63,393 nt of DNA from DASPMP01 sp035758925 (GTDB lineage Bacteria > Gemmatimonadota > Gemmatimonadetes > Gemmatimonadales > Gemmatimonadaceae): the NCBI GenBank assembly GCA_035758925.1, contig DASTVV010000052.1, positions 1-63,393 of the forward strand. Reading direction: 5' to 3'. Within the stretch, counting starts at the first letter, position 1. Each line of letters starts with the position of its first letter. Shown here in pieces: positions 15,078-24,764 of this stretch. The notes under the pieces were generated by a model. The model saw nothing but the letters and a program-made list of their open reading frames with translations, was not told where the DNA came from and did not search any database. Both the position numbers and the translations under genes were made by a program.

Positions 15078-16082
15078 ATGAGACGTACTCTGATTCTTGG
15101 CAGCCTGGCCTCGCTGGCGTTTGTGCCAGTGTCTTCCGCACAGGCGCCAGCTCGCATCCGACTCGGCACGCTCGTGCCGCAGGGCTCCTCGTACCATCGC
15201 ATCCTCCAGGACATGGGCGAGAAGTGGAAGGTGGCGACGAGTGGCCAGGTGCAGCTCACGATCTACGCCGGAACGATGGGGAGTGAGCTGGAGCTCGTGC
15301 GGCGCATGCGCGCGGGACAGCTCCAGACGGCCATGATCTCGACGACCGGTCTCGCGTCCATCGACCGCGGCGTCGCCGCGCTGCAAACGATCCCGATGAT
15401 GTTCCGCACGCTGGACGAGCTGGACTACGTCAAGGCCAGGATGGGCCCGACGCTCGAGAAGCGACTCCAGGAAAAGGGATTCAAGGTGCTGGCCTGGGTG
15501 GACGGGGGCTGGGTGCGCTTCTTCACGCGCGACAAGATCGACCAGCCCGAGGAGCTCAAGAAGCTCAAGACCTTCGTTACCGCAGGCGAGACGCAGCAGT
15601 TTGATCTGATGAAGTCGGCCGGGTACTCGCCCGTGGCGCTCGAGTGGGCTGATGCGCTCACGTCCCTGCAGACCAAGATGATCGACGCCGTGCCGACGAT
15701 CCCGTATTTCGGCCTCGCAACCCAGGTGTACACCATCGCGACGTACATGCTGGACCTCAACTGGGCGCCGGTCGTCGGCGCGCTCGTCATCAACCAGAAG
15801 ACGTGGGACGCGTTGTCCCCCGCGCAGCAGGCGGCTTTGAGCGGCGTCGCTCTCGAGACGGGCAAGCAGTTCCAGGCGCAGGGCCGCAAGGAGGCCGACG
15901 AAGCCGTCCAGGCGATGCAGAAGCGCGGCCTCACCGTCGTGCCGATCCCGCCGCCGCTCCTCACCGAGTGGCGCACCGCGAGCGAGCAGATGTATCCGAA
16001 AATCCGCGGGACCATGGTGCCGGCCGACATGTTCGACGAGGCCTTGCGTCTCGTCACCGAGTACCGCTCGCGCCCCCGCTGA
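15078..16082 (+). CDS. TRAP transporter substrate-binding protein (DctP family, TPAT type)
   Basis: 334 residues with a Sec signal peptide (MRRTLILGSLASLAFVPVSSAQA). The periplasmic DctP fold is evident: IRLGTLVPQGSSYHRILQDMGEKWKV, VQLTIYAGTMGSELELVRRMRAGQLQTAMISTTGLA, and ALTSLQTKMIDAVPTIPYF. In acid-binding DctP proteins a conserved Arg follows LKGLKIR; here the stretch reads LKKLKTFVTAGE (residues 162-171) with no Arg. That fits TPAT-type proteins, whose ligands are thought to be hydrophobic instead of carboxylates. The stop is 4 bp before the GTG of the permease gene. Confidence 0.9.
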   Translation: MRRTLILGSLASLAFVPVSSAQAPARIRLGTLVPQGSSYHRILQDMGEKWKVATSGQVQLTIYAGTMGSELELVRRMRAGQLQTAMISTTGLASIDRGVAALQTIPMMFRTLDELDYVKARMGPTLEKRLQEKGFKVLAWVDGGWVRFFTRDKIDQPEELKKLKTFVTAGETQQFDLMKSAGYSPVALEWADALTSLQTKMIDAVPTIPYFGLATQVYTIATYMLDLNWAPVVGALVINQKTWDALSPAQQAALSGVALETGKQFQAQGRKEADEAVQAMQKRGLTVVPIPPPLLTEWRTASEQMYPKIRGTMVPADMFDEALRLVTEYRSRPR

Positions 16083-16086
16083 TCGC

Positions 16087-17994
16087 GTGAGCCCGTCAAC
16101 CACCCCAACCAGACAACCCGAAACCACGTTCCGGGCAGGAGTGGAGGCTCCGGGCGGTATCGAGCTGCCGCCCGAGATTCCACCGTTCCACCAGCAGAAG
16201 CGCCTGCACGTCGAGGATTGGGCACTCGCCATCACGCTCGGCGCGATGATGCTGCTCCCGATTCTCGAGATCGTGCTGCGCAAGACGGTCTCGCGCGGGA
16301 TCTCGAACTCGCCCGCGCTCGTGCAGCACTTCGCGCTCATCGCTGGAATGCTTGGCGCCGCGATCGCCGCGCGCGACGGACGGCTGCTCTCGCTCGGCTC
16401 CGTCGAAGCGCTCATCAAGCCTTCGTGGCGGCCGGTGACGCGCTTCGTGAGCCGCATCGTGGCGGCGATGGTCGCCGTACTGCTCTGCTACGCGAGCGCA
16501 GAGTTCGTTCGCACCGAGCGCGCTTCATCGACCGTGCTGGCATACGGCATCCCCACGTGGGTCGTGCAGCTCATCCTGCCGATCGCGTTCGCGCTCATCG
16601 CGTGGCGCATCGTCGCCAGCGCTTCCAAGGGGTTAAAATGGCGCGCCGTGGCGGTGGTGGCTGTAGCTCTTCTCATCATATTCGCTGCGAAGCCGCCGAT
16701 CTCGCGCGAACAGCTCGTGATGCCCGCGTTCGTGGTGCTCTTCATCGCGACGCTGCTGGGCGCCCCGATCTTCACCGTGCTCGCCGGCGCCGGGCTGATC
16801 CTCTTCTGGAAGGATGCGTCGCCGCTCTCGTCGCTGACCATCGACCACTACGGAATGGCGACGAATCCCACCGTCCCGACGATCCCGCTGTTCACGCTTG
16901 CGGGTTACTTCCTCGCCGAGGGTGGCGCGTCGCGACGTCTGATCCGGGTGTTCAACGCAGCCGTGGGCAATTTCCGTGGCGGGCCGGCGGTGCTCGTGGC
17001 GCTCGTGTGCGCGTTCTTCACGTCGTTCACCGGCGCGAGCGGCGTGACGATCCTGGCGCTCGGCGGACTCCTGATGCCGGTGCTGATGTCCGCCGGTTAC
17101 ACCGAGAAAGTGTCGCTCGGCTTGATCACGGGGACGGGCTCGCTGGGGATGCTCCTGCCGCCGTGTCTCCCACTCATCTTCTACGCCGTGATCGCTGGCG
17201 TGGACATTCGCGACATGTTCCTCGGCGGCATCGGCCCGGCGATCTTCATGATTCTGCTGGCCGCCGCGTGGGGCATCAGTCAGGCACCGCGTCGTCCAAC
17301 CAGCGCCGAGCGCAAAGGCTATGACTGGCGGGAGCTGCGCTCCGCGGCGTGGGAAGCCAAGTGGGAGCTGTTCCTGCCCATAGTCGCGATCGGTGCGTTG
17401 TTCAGCGGGCTCGCCACTCCAGTGGAAGCGGCGGCCCTCACCGCACTCTATGCGTTCGTCGGCGAGACATTCGTCTCACGCGATCTCAAGATTGGCAAGG
17501 ACGTGCCGCGCGTGATGGCGGAAGCCGGCACGCTGGTTGGCGGTGTGCTCATCATTCTTGGCGTCGCGCTCGGGCTCACCAACTACCTCGCATTCGCCGA
17601 GGTGCCCGCGCGCGCGGTGGACTGGGTGACGGGCGCGGTGCACTCGAAGGTGCTCTTCCTGCTGCTCGTCAACGTGTTCCTGCTGATCGTGGGAATGCTG
17701 ATGGACGTTTACTCGGCGACCGTGATCGTCGTGCCGCTGCTCATCCCGCTTGGGAAAGCGTTCGGCGTCGACCCCATTCACCTCGGCATCATCTTCCTCG
17801 CGAACCTGGAGCTGGGCTATCTGCACCCGCCCGTTGGACAAAACCTGTTCCTGTCGTCGCTGCGGTTCAACAAGTCCGTGACGCAGGTGTTCTGGGCAAC
17901 GCTCCCGATGCTTGTCGTGTTTCTCATCGGAGTCCTGCTGATCACGTACGTGCCGTGGATGACCACGGCGCTACCGCACTGGCTGGCTCGATAG
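16087..17994 (+). CDS. Fused TRAP permease (DctQ-DctM)
   Basis: 635 residues starting at GTG. Residues about 35-180 form a four-helix DctQ-like small subunit (LVQHFALIAGMLGAAIAARDGRLLSLGS). The rest is a DctM large subunit of the ion-transporter superfamily, with about a dozen membrane segments and the typical NPTVPTIPLFTLAGYFLAEGG, TGASGVTILALGGLLMPVL, GTGSLGMLLPPCLPLIFYA and LGIIFLANLELGYLHPPVGQNLF. It couples Na+ or H+ entry to uptake of the ligand delivered by the preceding protein. Q-M fusions are normal in TPAT and some TRAP systems. Confidence 0.93.
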   Translation: MSPSTTPTRQPETTFRAGVEAPGGIELPPEIPPFHQQKRLHVEDWALAITLGAMMLLPILEIVLRKTVSRGISNSPALVQHFALIAGMLGAAIAARDGRLLSLGSVEALIKPSWRPVTRFVSRIVAAMVAVLLCYASAEFVRTERASSTVLAYGIPTWVVQLILPIAFALIAWRIVASASKGLKWRAVAVVAVALLIIFAAKPPISREQLVMPAFVVLFIATLLGAPIFTVLAGAGLILFWKDASPLSSLTIDHYGMATNPTVPTIPLFTLAGYFLAEGGASRRLIRVFNAAVGNFRGGPAVLVALVCAFFTSFTGASGVTILALGGLLMPVLMSAGYTEKVSLGLITGTGSLGMLLPPCLPLIFYAVIAGVDIRDMFLGGIGPAIFMILLAAAWGISQAPRRPTSAERKGYDWRELRSAAWEAKWELFLPIVAIGALFSGLATPVEAAALTALYAFVGETFVSRDLKIGKDVPRVMAEAGTLVGGVLIILGVALGLTNYLAFAEVPARAVDWVTGAVHSKVLFLLLVNVFLLIVGMLMDVYSATVIVVPLLIPLGKAFGVDPIHLGIIFLANLELGYLHPPVGQNLFLSSLRFNKSVTQVFWATLPMLVVFLIGVLLITYVPWMTTALPHWLAR

Positions 17995-18006
17995 CGCTGA
18001 AGCTCG

Positions 18007-18033
18007 TGGCCGGAGCTAGAACTGCTCCGGCCA
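18007..18033. terminator. Hairpin between convergent TRAP and YCII genes
   Basis: TGGCCGGAGC (18007-18016) and GCTCCGGCCA (18024-18033) form a perfect 10-bp stem with a 7-nt loop, 12 bp after the permease stop and overlapping the last codons of the opposite YCII gene. There is no T-tract on either side, so it would be a non-canonical two-way terminator or an mRNA 3'-end stabiliser. Confidence 0.45.
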
Positions 18034-18351
18034 GAAGGGGCGGATCTCGATCTTGCCGAATCGGGCCATGGGATGCTTGGCGGCAATCTCGATTGCCGCG
18101 TCGAGATTGTCGCACTCCAGGATGTCGAAGCCGGCGATCCATTCCTTCGATTCGACAAACGGGCCGTCGGTGACCACAACCTTGCCCCTTCGGCGGCGCA
18201 CGGTGGTCGCGTCCTTCACGTCCTTCAGCCGGTTGCCCAGGACCCGGACCTTCCGCCGGTCCATCTCCTCGACCCAATCCTCGATGTTGTCTTCATCGGG
18301 AACGTACTTCTCAGCCGCCGGGTCGACGCAAACGAACATCATGTAGCGCAT
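18016..18351 (-). CDS. YCII-related (DGPF) domain protein
   Basis: 111 residues forming a single ferredoxin-like domain: RYMMFVCVDP, the DGPF-like GKVVVTDGPFVESKEWIAGFDILECDNLDAAIEIAAKHP and a C-terminal IEIRPFW. This is the YCII/DGPF family, often encoded near ECF sigma factors and of unclear role. The length is normal. No ECF gene adjoins it; the nearest neighbour upstream on the same strand is the metallo-beta-lactamase, about 100 bp away. Confidence 0.9.
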   Translation of the reverse strand: MRYMMFVCVDPAAEKYVPDEDNIEDWVEEMDRRKVRVLGNRLKDVKDATTVRRRRGKVVVTDGPFVESKEWIAGFDILECDNLDAAIEIAAKHPMARFGKIEIRPFWPEQF

Positions 18352-18452
18352 GTGGAGTCCTCATCGCGGTTGGTTTCAAGGATGCGTCGAGCGACACCCG
18401 GCGAAATCGACAAATTCGGCTCTTCTTCGCTGAACGAGTCGTCCCGGGCACC

Positions 18453-19334
18453 TCAGCGAGTCGAACCCGCCGCTCGTTGCCTGGCCAGCTCCGTCCTGAA
18501 CGCCCGCTCCCGGTCTGCCACGTACGCCGTGTAGCCATCCGGATCGACGAAGACCACGGCGCCCCGGGCAGCCATCAGGCCGTACTTCTTTTCAAGATCG
18601 AAGTAGCCGCCGTGCGCACCGAGGAAGATGTCGCACGGCAGCGACTGCAGGACACGGAACGTCTTCTCGTAGTCGGATGAGATCTGCTGATACGCAGCAT
18701 TGTTCACGAGCTTGTAGCCGGGATTGACGTTCGGGCTGCCGACGATGACCGCATCGTACGCCTTCCCGCCTTCCCGCACCTTCATCGTCCAGGTCGTTGT
18801 GCCCCTGGTATGGCCGGGCGTGAGACGCGCGACGAGCACGGCGTCGCCGAGCCTCACCTCGTCGCCGTCGTGCAGCACACGGTCCACCTTGGTCGGCCGG
18901 TAGAGCATCGCCGCGTCGTTGCCATAGTGAAAATCGGTCCTGCCACCCGATTCGACGACCGACACGTCGGCGTCCATGACCATGTACTTCGCGCCCGTCA
19001 ACTTCTTGATCGTGTCGCTGGCGGCGTTGTGGTCCCAGTGGGCATGGCTGATGAGCAGGACCTTGATGTCCGAGAACTTGAATCCCAGCTGCTCAACGCT
19101 CGCGCGAATGAGGGGCACATTCGCCTCGAGGTCGCTGTTGATCAGGATGTGTCCCTGCGGCGTCGCGATCAGGTAGTTCGCGAGGCCTTTGCTGCCGACG
19201 TAGTACAGGTTTCCCGCGATTCTGAACGGAGGGAATGGCTCAGTCCAGTCAGGACTGGACTGCGCAGATAGCTTTGCGGCTGATCCAGTAAGGATGCCAG
19301 CGACGAGCAACATCCTGAACCAGTTCTGTTTCAT
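18453..19334 (-). CDS. Subclass B3-like metallo-beta-lactamase
   Basis: 293 residues with a Sec signal peptide ending near LSAQS. Zinc-ligand motifs are complete: H97-A-H99-W-D101-H102, H175 (PGHTRG) and H241 (GAHGGYFD). The mature start (WTEPFPPFRIAGNLYYVGSKGLANYLIATPQGHILIN) and the segment NPGYKLVNN.AYQQISSDYEKTFRVLQSLPCDIFLGAHG are typical of subclass B3 enzymes. It would hydrolyse beta-lactams in the periplasm; other MBL-fold activities remain possible. The ATG at 19334 has CGGAG seven bases upstream. A palindromic repeat lies just upstream of the promoter region. Confidence 0.87.
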   Translation of the reverse strand: MKQNWFRMLLVAGILTGSAAKLSAQSSPDWTEPFPPFRIAGNLYYVGSKGLANYLIATPQGHILINSDLEANVPLIRASVEQLGFKFSDIKVLLISHAHWDHNAASDTIKKLTGAKYMVMDADVSVVESGGRTDFHYGNDAAMLYRPTKVDRVLHDGDEVRLGDAVLVARLTPGHTRGTTTWTMKVREGGKAYDAVIVGSPNVNPGYKLVNNAAYQQISSDYEKTFRVLQSLPCDIFLGAHGGYFDLEKKYGLMAARGAVVFVDPDGYTAYVADRERAFRTELARQRAAGSTR

Positions 19335-19373
19335 GTTGCAACTCCGGATTGGGCGCGTTGCCGGTCTGCACGA

Positions 19374-19447
19374 TGGAATCGAACCACTGAGAACACAGAG
19401 GAGCGCCAAGATAGTTGATTCTCTCTGTGAGCTCTGTGGTTCCACTT
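19374..19447. repeat. Intergenic palindromic repeat (CTCTGTG type)
   Basis: GGAATCGAACCACTGAGAAC...CAGAGG (19374-19402) pairs with CTCTCTGTGAGCTCTGTGGTTCC (19421-19443) around a spacer containing gcgccaagatagttgatt. It lies upstream of the metallo-beta-lactamase. The core resembles the aaccacagag / ctctgtggtt repeats common between genes in several soil phyla (from memory, unverified). Confidence 0.55.
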
Positions 19448-19478
19448 CCTCGCCCAGGGCAGTGCGAAGAGGGCACCG

Positions 19479-19652
19479 TCAGAGGGAGGGGCTGAACGTG
19501 TCGGACTGTGGGTCCCAGACGTCTCCAGTCAAACCGAGGCCCGCGAAGATCGCGCGCATCTCGTCGGGCTGGGGACGGCGGGGTCGCTGCCCGGTCTCGG
19601 CGAAGTGGCCGTAGATCGCGAGTTTGGTCTCGGTATCGAAATCGGCGGCCAA
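19479..19652 (-). CDS. Possible small protein or gene fragment
   Basis: A 57-residue frame from TTG at 19652, with AGGAGG just upstream, reads DFDTETKLAIYGHFAETGQRPRRPQPDEMRAIFAGLGL. This looks like one amphipathic helical domain similar to the N-terminal helices of alkylmercury-lyase-like proteins. The spacing of the ribosome site is short (3 bp) and no continuation is visible, so it may be a leftover 5' end. The rest of 19335-19748 holds only the palindromic repeat and no other gene I can support. Confidence 0.3.
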   Translation of the reverse strand: MAADFDTETKLAIYGHFAETGQRPRRPQPDEMRAIFAGLGLTGDVWDPQSDTFSPSL

Positions 19653-19748
19653 TTGCCTCCTCGCTGGGCGTCCACCAACGTAGCAGATCGCCGACGCCGT
19701 GCGTTAGCCGCCGTCGTCGGTCACCGACTCGTCTCTGACCGAGCGCCG

Positions 19749-20429
19749 ATGTTCGCGATCAATCACGCCGCCACTGCTCTGATCTTCAAACGGCGCTTTC
19801 CAGCGGTCGCGCTCGTGCCACTGCTGCTCGCCGTTCAAGCCATGGAGTTCGCGTGGGTGCTGCTCAACTACCTCGGCCTCGAGCAGACAACCACGGCACC
19901 CACGGTGCGTTACATCGGCGACGTGCATCTCGCGCACATGCCGTACTCACACTCAGTGCTCACCGCCGCGGCTGCCGCCGCGCTCGTCTGGGCGATCGGC
20001 GCAACGTTGGGCCACGCCCGGATCGGCATGGTGCTCGGTCTTGCGATCCTGTCGCATCTCATCCTCGACCTGCTCACCCACAACGGCGACATCGCCCTGA
20101 CACCGTTCGCCAACTCGCCGAAATACGGCACGTTCCTCTACGGACATCACCCGCTGGTGGCGTTTAGCGTCGAGATGGCGTTCGGCCTCGCCTGCTGGCG
20201 GATCTTTCGCGGCGGCAAGGCACTGCTGGCCGTCATCGTCATCTTCAATCTCGCGAACCTGTCCCTCTTCGTGCGCGCCATCCCCGGCCCTGAGGACACG
20301 ATGGCCGGCCATCCCCTGCGCCTGGTAACGGTGATCTTCGTCCAGATAGTCGCGACGCTCACGTTGGTCGGCTGGGGTGCGCGCAGGTCACTTCGCACGA
20401 GGGGCCGCGCGGGCGGCGCGATCCCTTAG
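19749..20429 (+). CDS. YdjM-like membrane protein (putative metal-dependent hydrolase)
   Basis: 226 residues with about five to six membrane segments. The layout is that of the YdjM/DUF457-type family: FAINHAATALIF near the N-terminus, HMPYSHSVLTAAAAAALVW and LAILSHLILDLLTHNGDI, giving the conserved H, SH and SHxxxDxxTH residues expected to bind a metal at the membrane surface. Related proteins are annotated as metal-dependent hydrolases, mainly by similarity. The ATG at 19749 is used because it starts right at the family-like MFAINH. Confidence 0.8.
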   Translation: MFAINHAATALIFKRRFPAVALVPLLLAVQAMEFAWVLLNYLGLEQTTTAPTVRYIGDVHLAHMPYSHSVLTAAAAAALVWAIGATLGHARIGMVLGLAILSHLILDLLTHNGDIALTPFANSPKYGTFLYGHHPLVAFSVEMAFGLACWRIFRGGKALLAVIVIFNLANLSLFVRAIPGPEDTMAGHPLRLVTVIFVQIVATLTLVGWGARRSLRTRGRAGGAIP

Positions 20430-20512
20430 CTGCACTCCGACACCTCCCAGAAACAATCCAGCAACATCGCCTGCCTATCGTTTCCACGTCCTGGAAACCG
20501 GGGTAGGCACGC

Positions 20513-21613
20513 GTGAGCAAGTTGGCCTGGGGCGCTGGCGGGGCGGCCCTCCTTGGTGTCGCTGTCATCGCAATCACGGTCCTGGCGGGGGCGCGCGCTA
20601 CACCGTCGGATGCGGCCGGACGCGCCGACGTCCAGATCGTTCGAGTCACGCGTCGCGACATCGGTTCCGTCGTGAAAGCGACCGGCGTGATCAAGCCAAG
20701 GGTAGGCGCGGAGGTGCGCGTCGGCTCACGCATCTCGGGCGTGGTCAAGCGACTCTACGTCCGTATCGGCGACGCCGTCGCGAAGGGCCAGCTGTTGGCC
20801 GAGCTGGACGAGCGCGACCTCGTGGCGCGCCGCGACGAGGCCGCGGCGACGCTGCGACAGGGTGAAGTTGCACTCGGCTACGCCAAGCTCGACCTCGACC
20901 GCAAGCGCGCGCTCAGCACCAAGGGAAGCCTGGCAGCGAGCGAGCTGGAGCCAGCCGAGCGCGCCTTCGCCGTCGGCGAACAGCAGGTGAGTGGCGCGCG
21001 GGCGAGTCTCGCCTATGCCAACGCGCAGCTGGAGTACGCGCGCATCGTCGCGCCAATCTCGGGACTCGTGTCATCGGTCTCCACGCAGGAAGGGGAGACG
21101 GTCGCCGCCAGTTTTGCCGCGCCAACATTTCTCACGCTGCTCGATCCCACTCGAATGGAAGTGTGGGCCTACGTCGACGAGACGGACATCGGGCGCATTC
21201 GCATCGGCCAGAAGGCGCAGTTCACCGTGGACACATACGGTGCGCACCCATTCGACGGCCAGGTCACGGCGATATACCCAAAGGCGGAGATTCGCGACAA
21301 CGTCGTGAACTATGTGTCGGTCGTGACCTTCTCGCCCCCGCGCGACCGCACACTCCGTCCCGAGATGACGACCGCCGTGCGGATCAACCTCGACGTGCAC
21401 CAGGGCGCGCTCGTCGTGCCGATTCGCGCTCTGCGCACCGACGCCGGTCGCCGCTACGTGCTCATCTCGAGCGGCAACGTGACAGAGCGGCGCGACGTCA
21501 CCACCGGGATTCGCGACGACACATACGTCGAGATCATCGCGGGCCTGCGCGACGGCGATCGCGTGGTCGTTGGAGACGCCGGTGCCCGGCTTTGTCCGAC
21601 GACCAATTGTTAG
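20513..21613 (+). CDS. MacA/HlyD-type periplasmic efflux adaptor
   Basis: 366 residues from GTG. One N-terminal membrane anchor (LAWGAGGAALLGVAVIAITVLAG) is followed by the lipoyl half-motifs (GVIKPRVGAEVRVGSRISGVVKRLYVRIGDAVAKGQLLAELD and ARIVAPISGLVSSVSTQEGETV), a short helical hairpin, a beta barrel (VWAYVDETDIGRIRIGQKAQFTVDTY) and a membrane-proximal domain. It joins the inner-membrane ABC transporter to an outer-membrane channel, which is not encoded here. It opens a six-gene operon with the ATPase, two permeases and a two-component system. Confidence 0.92.
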   Translation: MSKLAWGAGGAALLGVAVIAITVLAGARATPSDAAGRADVQIVRVTRRDIGSVVKATGVIKPRVGAEVRVGSRISGVVKRLYVRIGDAVAKGQLLAELDERDLVARRDEAAATLRQGEVALGYAKLDLDRKRALSTKGSLAASELEPAERAFAVGEQQVSGARASLAYANAQLEYARIVAPISGLVSSVSTQEGETVAASFAAPTFLTLLDPTRMEVWAYVDETDIGRIRIGQKAQFTVDTYGAHPFDGQVTAIYPKAEIRDNVVNYVSVVTFSPPRDRTLRPEMTTAVRINLDVHQGALVVPIRALRTDAGRRYVLISSGNVTERRDVTTGIRDDTYVEIIAGLRDGDRVVVGDAGARLCPTTNC

Positions 21614-21653
21614 ATCCTACTACGCGTGAGAAGCTCGGACCCCGAGGGAACCC

Positions 21654-22339
<686 letters not shown>

Positions 22340-22343
<4 letters not shown>

Positions 22344-23548
22344 CCGCGTCGCGTCTCGTCTCGCAGGGCGTGCGCGCGATGCGCCGCTACAAGCTGCGCA
22401 CCGCCTTCATGATGCTCGGCAGCCTCGTCGGCGTCGCCGCAATCTCGTTCGTCATGTCCGTGGGACAGAGCGCCAAGGTCAAGATGCTCCGCACGGTGCG
22501 TCAGATGATCGGCGACCAGTCACTCGTCGTCGTCGGACGCGGCAGTCGCATGATGGGCGGCGCGCACGCGGGGGCCGCGCGCCTTACGATTGACGACATC
22601 GCGGCTGTCGCCAGTGCCGTCCCCGAAGTCGAGGCATGGGACCCGTCGGCGGAGTTGCGTACCTCCGTCCGGTTTGGTGACGCCAGTACCACCGCGCGCG
22701 TCATCGGTGCGTCCGAGCGCTTCGAGCGCGTCTGGGGACGTGGCGTCTCCGCCGGCGAGACCTTCGATGCCTCGGCCGTTGCCAGCTCCGCGCGCGTCGC
22801 CCTCATCGGCGAAACTGTCGCCCGCGAGCTTTTCGGCAGCCAGGATCCGCTGGGCAGCGAGCTACTCATCGGCGGCGTACCGGTGAGGGTCATCGGCTTG
22901 CTGGAGCGGTACGGCATCGACCTCCACGGCATGGATCGCGACAACGAGATCGTGGTCCCGATCTCGACGCTGATGCGCCGGCTCGCGAACATGGACGCCA
23001 TCACCACCGCAAAGCTCATCGTCAGGGATGCGTCCACGCAGGACGCGACCGAGCGCGACGTTCGGCGCGTACTGCGGGAACGTCATGGGCTTTCCGTCGA
23101 TCAGCAAAACGATTTCAGCATCATCAGCTCGATCGAAGTGCAGCAGATGATGGGCACCGTGCAGCGCGCCCTGCTCGTCTACCTGCCCCTCGCGGGGGGG
23201 ATCGTGCTGCTCGTCGGCGGTGTGGTCGCCGCGACGCTGATGCTCGGTGCGGTGAACGAACGCACCGGCGAGATCGGGCTGCGGAGAGCCGTCGGCGCGC
23301 AACCGCGCGACATCCGCGACCAGTTTCTTTTCGAGACTACGCTCATCATCGTCACCGGAGCGTCGATCGGTGTCGTGCTGGGCTACTTCGGAGCGCAGTG
23401 GGCCGGCAACCGAATGCGACTGGACGTCGGCTTCTCCTGGGTCGCCGTAGCAGTGGGTCTCCTTGCGGCTGCACTCACTGGGCTCGCCGCCGGCGTGGCT
23501 CCGGCCCGGCGCGCCGCACGCCTGCAACCGGCCGAAGCGTTACGGTGA
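22340..23548 (+). CDS. MacB/FtsX-type ABC permease, first of a pair
   Basis: 402 residues: an N-terminal membrane helix (LRTAFMMLGSLVGVAAISFVMSVG), a periplasmic MacB-PCD domain of about 200 residues, and three C-terminal FtsX helices (LAGGIVLLVGGVVAATLML, IIVTGASIGVVLGYF, VAVGLLAAALTGLAAGV) with NERTGEIGLRRAVGAQPRDIRDQFLFE coupling helix. It overlaps the ATPase and the next permease by 4 bp each. The two permeases differ in sequence, so a heterodimer is likely in place of the MacB homodimer. Confidence 0.92.
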
Positions 23549-24762
23549 AGCTGCGACGCACCATCACGCTGTCGCTGCGAACACTCTTCAGCCACCGGCT
23601 GCGCACGACCCTGGCTCTCGCCAGCGTCTCGGTCGGCGCGGCGGCCGTGGTGCTCTCTGGGGCGGTCGGCACGGGCGTCGAGCGTGACGTCCAACGCAGC
23701 ATCGATCGACTCGGCGTGAATCTGCTCGTCGTCCGACCCGTGGCTGTAAAGCGATCGGCGAGCCGCAGGGAGTTCAGCGGCGCGGTGACGACGCTGCGCT
23801 TCGAAGACTACTTGGCAATCGCGGCACTTCCACTGGTCGCCAATGCCGCACCCGACGTCGAAGGCACGGCGAGAGTGAAGGCCGGAGCATTCTCCACGGT
23901 CACGACGATTCGCGGAACGACGCCGGCTTATCTGGCCATCCGCCGCTTCGAGCTGCGCAGCGGACGGTTCATCGACGACGACGATACCAGGGGCGCTGAT
24001 CGGGTCGCCGTGCTGGGGGCGCGCGTCGCCGAGTCGCTGTTCGACGCTGATCCGGTGGGCCAGCAGATTTGGATTCGTGGCGTCACGTTCGACGTCATCG
24101 GCGTGCTGGCGCCGCGCGGCGCGCTGGCCGACGGCGACCTGGACAACCAGGTGGTCATTCCCGTGCGCACCGCATCGCGTAGACTGTTCAACGTGACCTG
24201 GCTGAGCATGGTGTACGTGAGCGCCCGCGGTGGCGACGCCGGTTCGACGGCAGCCGCGGGCCGCGCCATCGAGGATGTGCTGCGCGCGCGCCATCGCGCG
24301 GGCACAGCGGGCGGCCAGGATTTCGAAGTCCAGGACGCGGCCCGCTTCTTCTCCATGCAGCGCCAGGTCGCCGATACACTGACCGGCTTCAGCTCCACGC
24401 TGGCGGCGATCGCGCTCTTCGTGGGCGGCACCGGCATCATGGCGCTGATGCTCCTCTCGGTGAAGGAACGCACCAGCGAGATCGGTTTGCGCATGGCCGT
24501 GGGCGCGGAGCCACGAGACGTCCTGACCCAGTTCCTCCTCGAGTCGAGCGCGCTCTCCCTCGGCGGCTGGCTCGCCGGGATGCTCCTCGGCGCCGTGGGC
24601 GCCACAGTAGTGCAGCTGGCCACCGAGTGGCAGGTGGGCGCGCCGCTCCAGGCAATCCTCGCATCGTTCGCGATGGCCGTGGTGATCGGGCTCGGTTTCG
24701 GCGCCATCCCGGCGCGCAGGGCCGCGATGATTCCGCCCGTACGGGCACTAGGGTCGCGGTGA
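23545..24762 (+). CDS. MacB/FtsX-type ABC permease, second of a pair
   Basis: 405 residues from a GTG that overlaps the previous stop (GTGA). The layout is as in the first permease: helix near 15-40, MacB-PCD domain, then three helices, with VKERTSEIGLRMAVGAEPRDVLTQFLLESSALSLGG. It shares the fold but has little visible identity outside the FtsX core. It presumably pairs with the upstream permease around the MacA adaptor. Confidence 0.92.
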   Translation: MKLRRTITLSLRTLFSHRLRTTLALASVSVGAAAVVLSGAVGTGVERDVQRSIDRLGVNLLVVRPVAVKRSASRREFSGAVTTLRFEDYLAIAALPLVANAAPDVEGTARVKAGAFSTVTTIRGTTPAYLAIRRFELRSGRFIDDDDTRGADRVAVLGARVAESLFDADPVGQQIWIRGVTFDVIGVLAPRGALADGDLDNQVVIPVRTASRRLFNVTWLSMVYVSARGGDAGSTAAAGRAIEDVLRARHRAGTAGGQDFEVQDAARFFSMQRQVADTLTGFSSTLAAIALFVGGTGIMALMLLSVKERTSEIGLRMAVGAEPRDVLTQFLLESSALSLGGWLAGMLLGAVGATVVQLATEWQVGAPLQAILASFAMAVVIGLGFGAIPARRAAMIPPVRALGSR

Positions 24763-24764
24763 CC

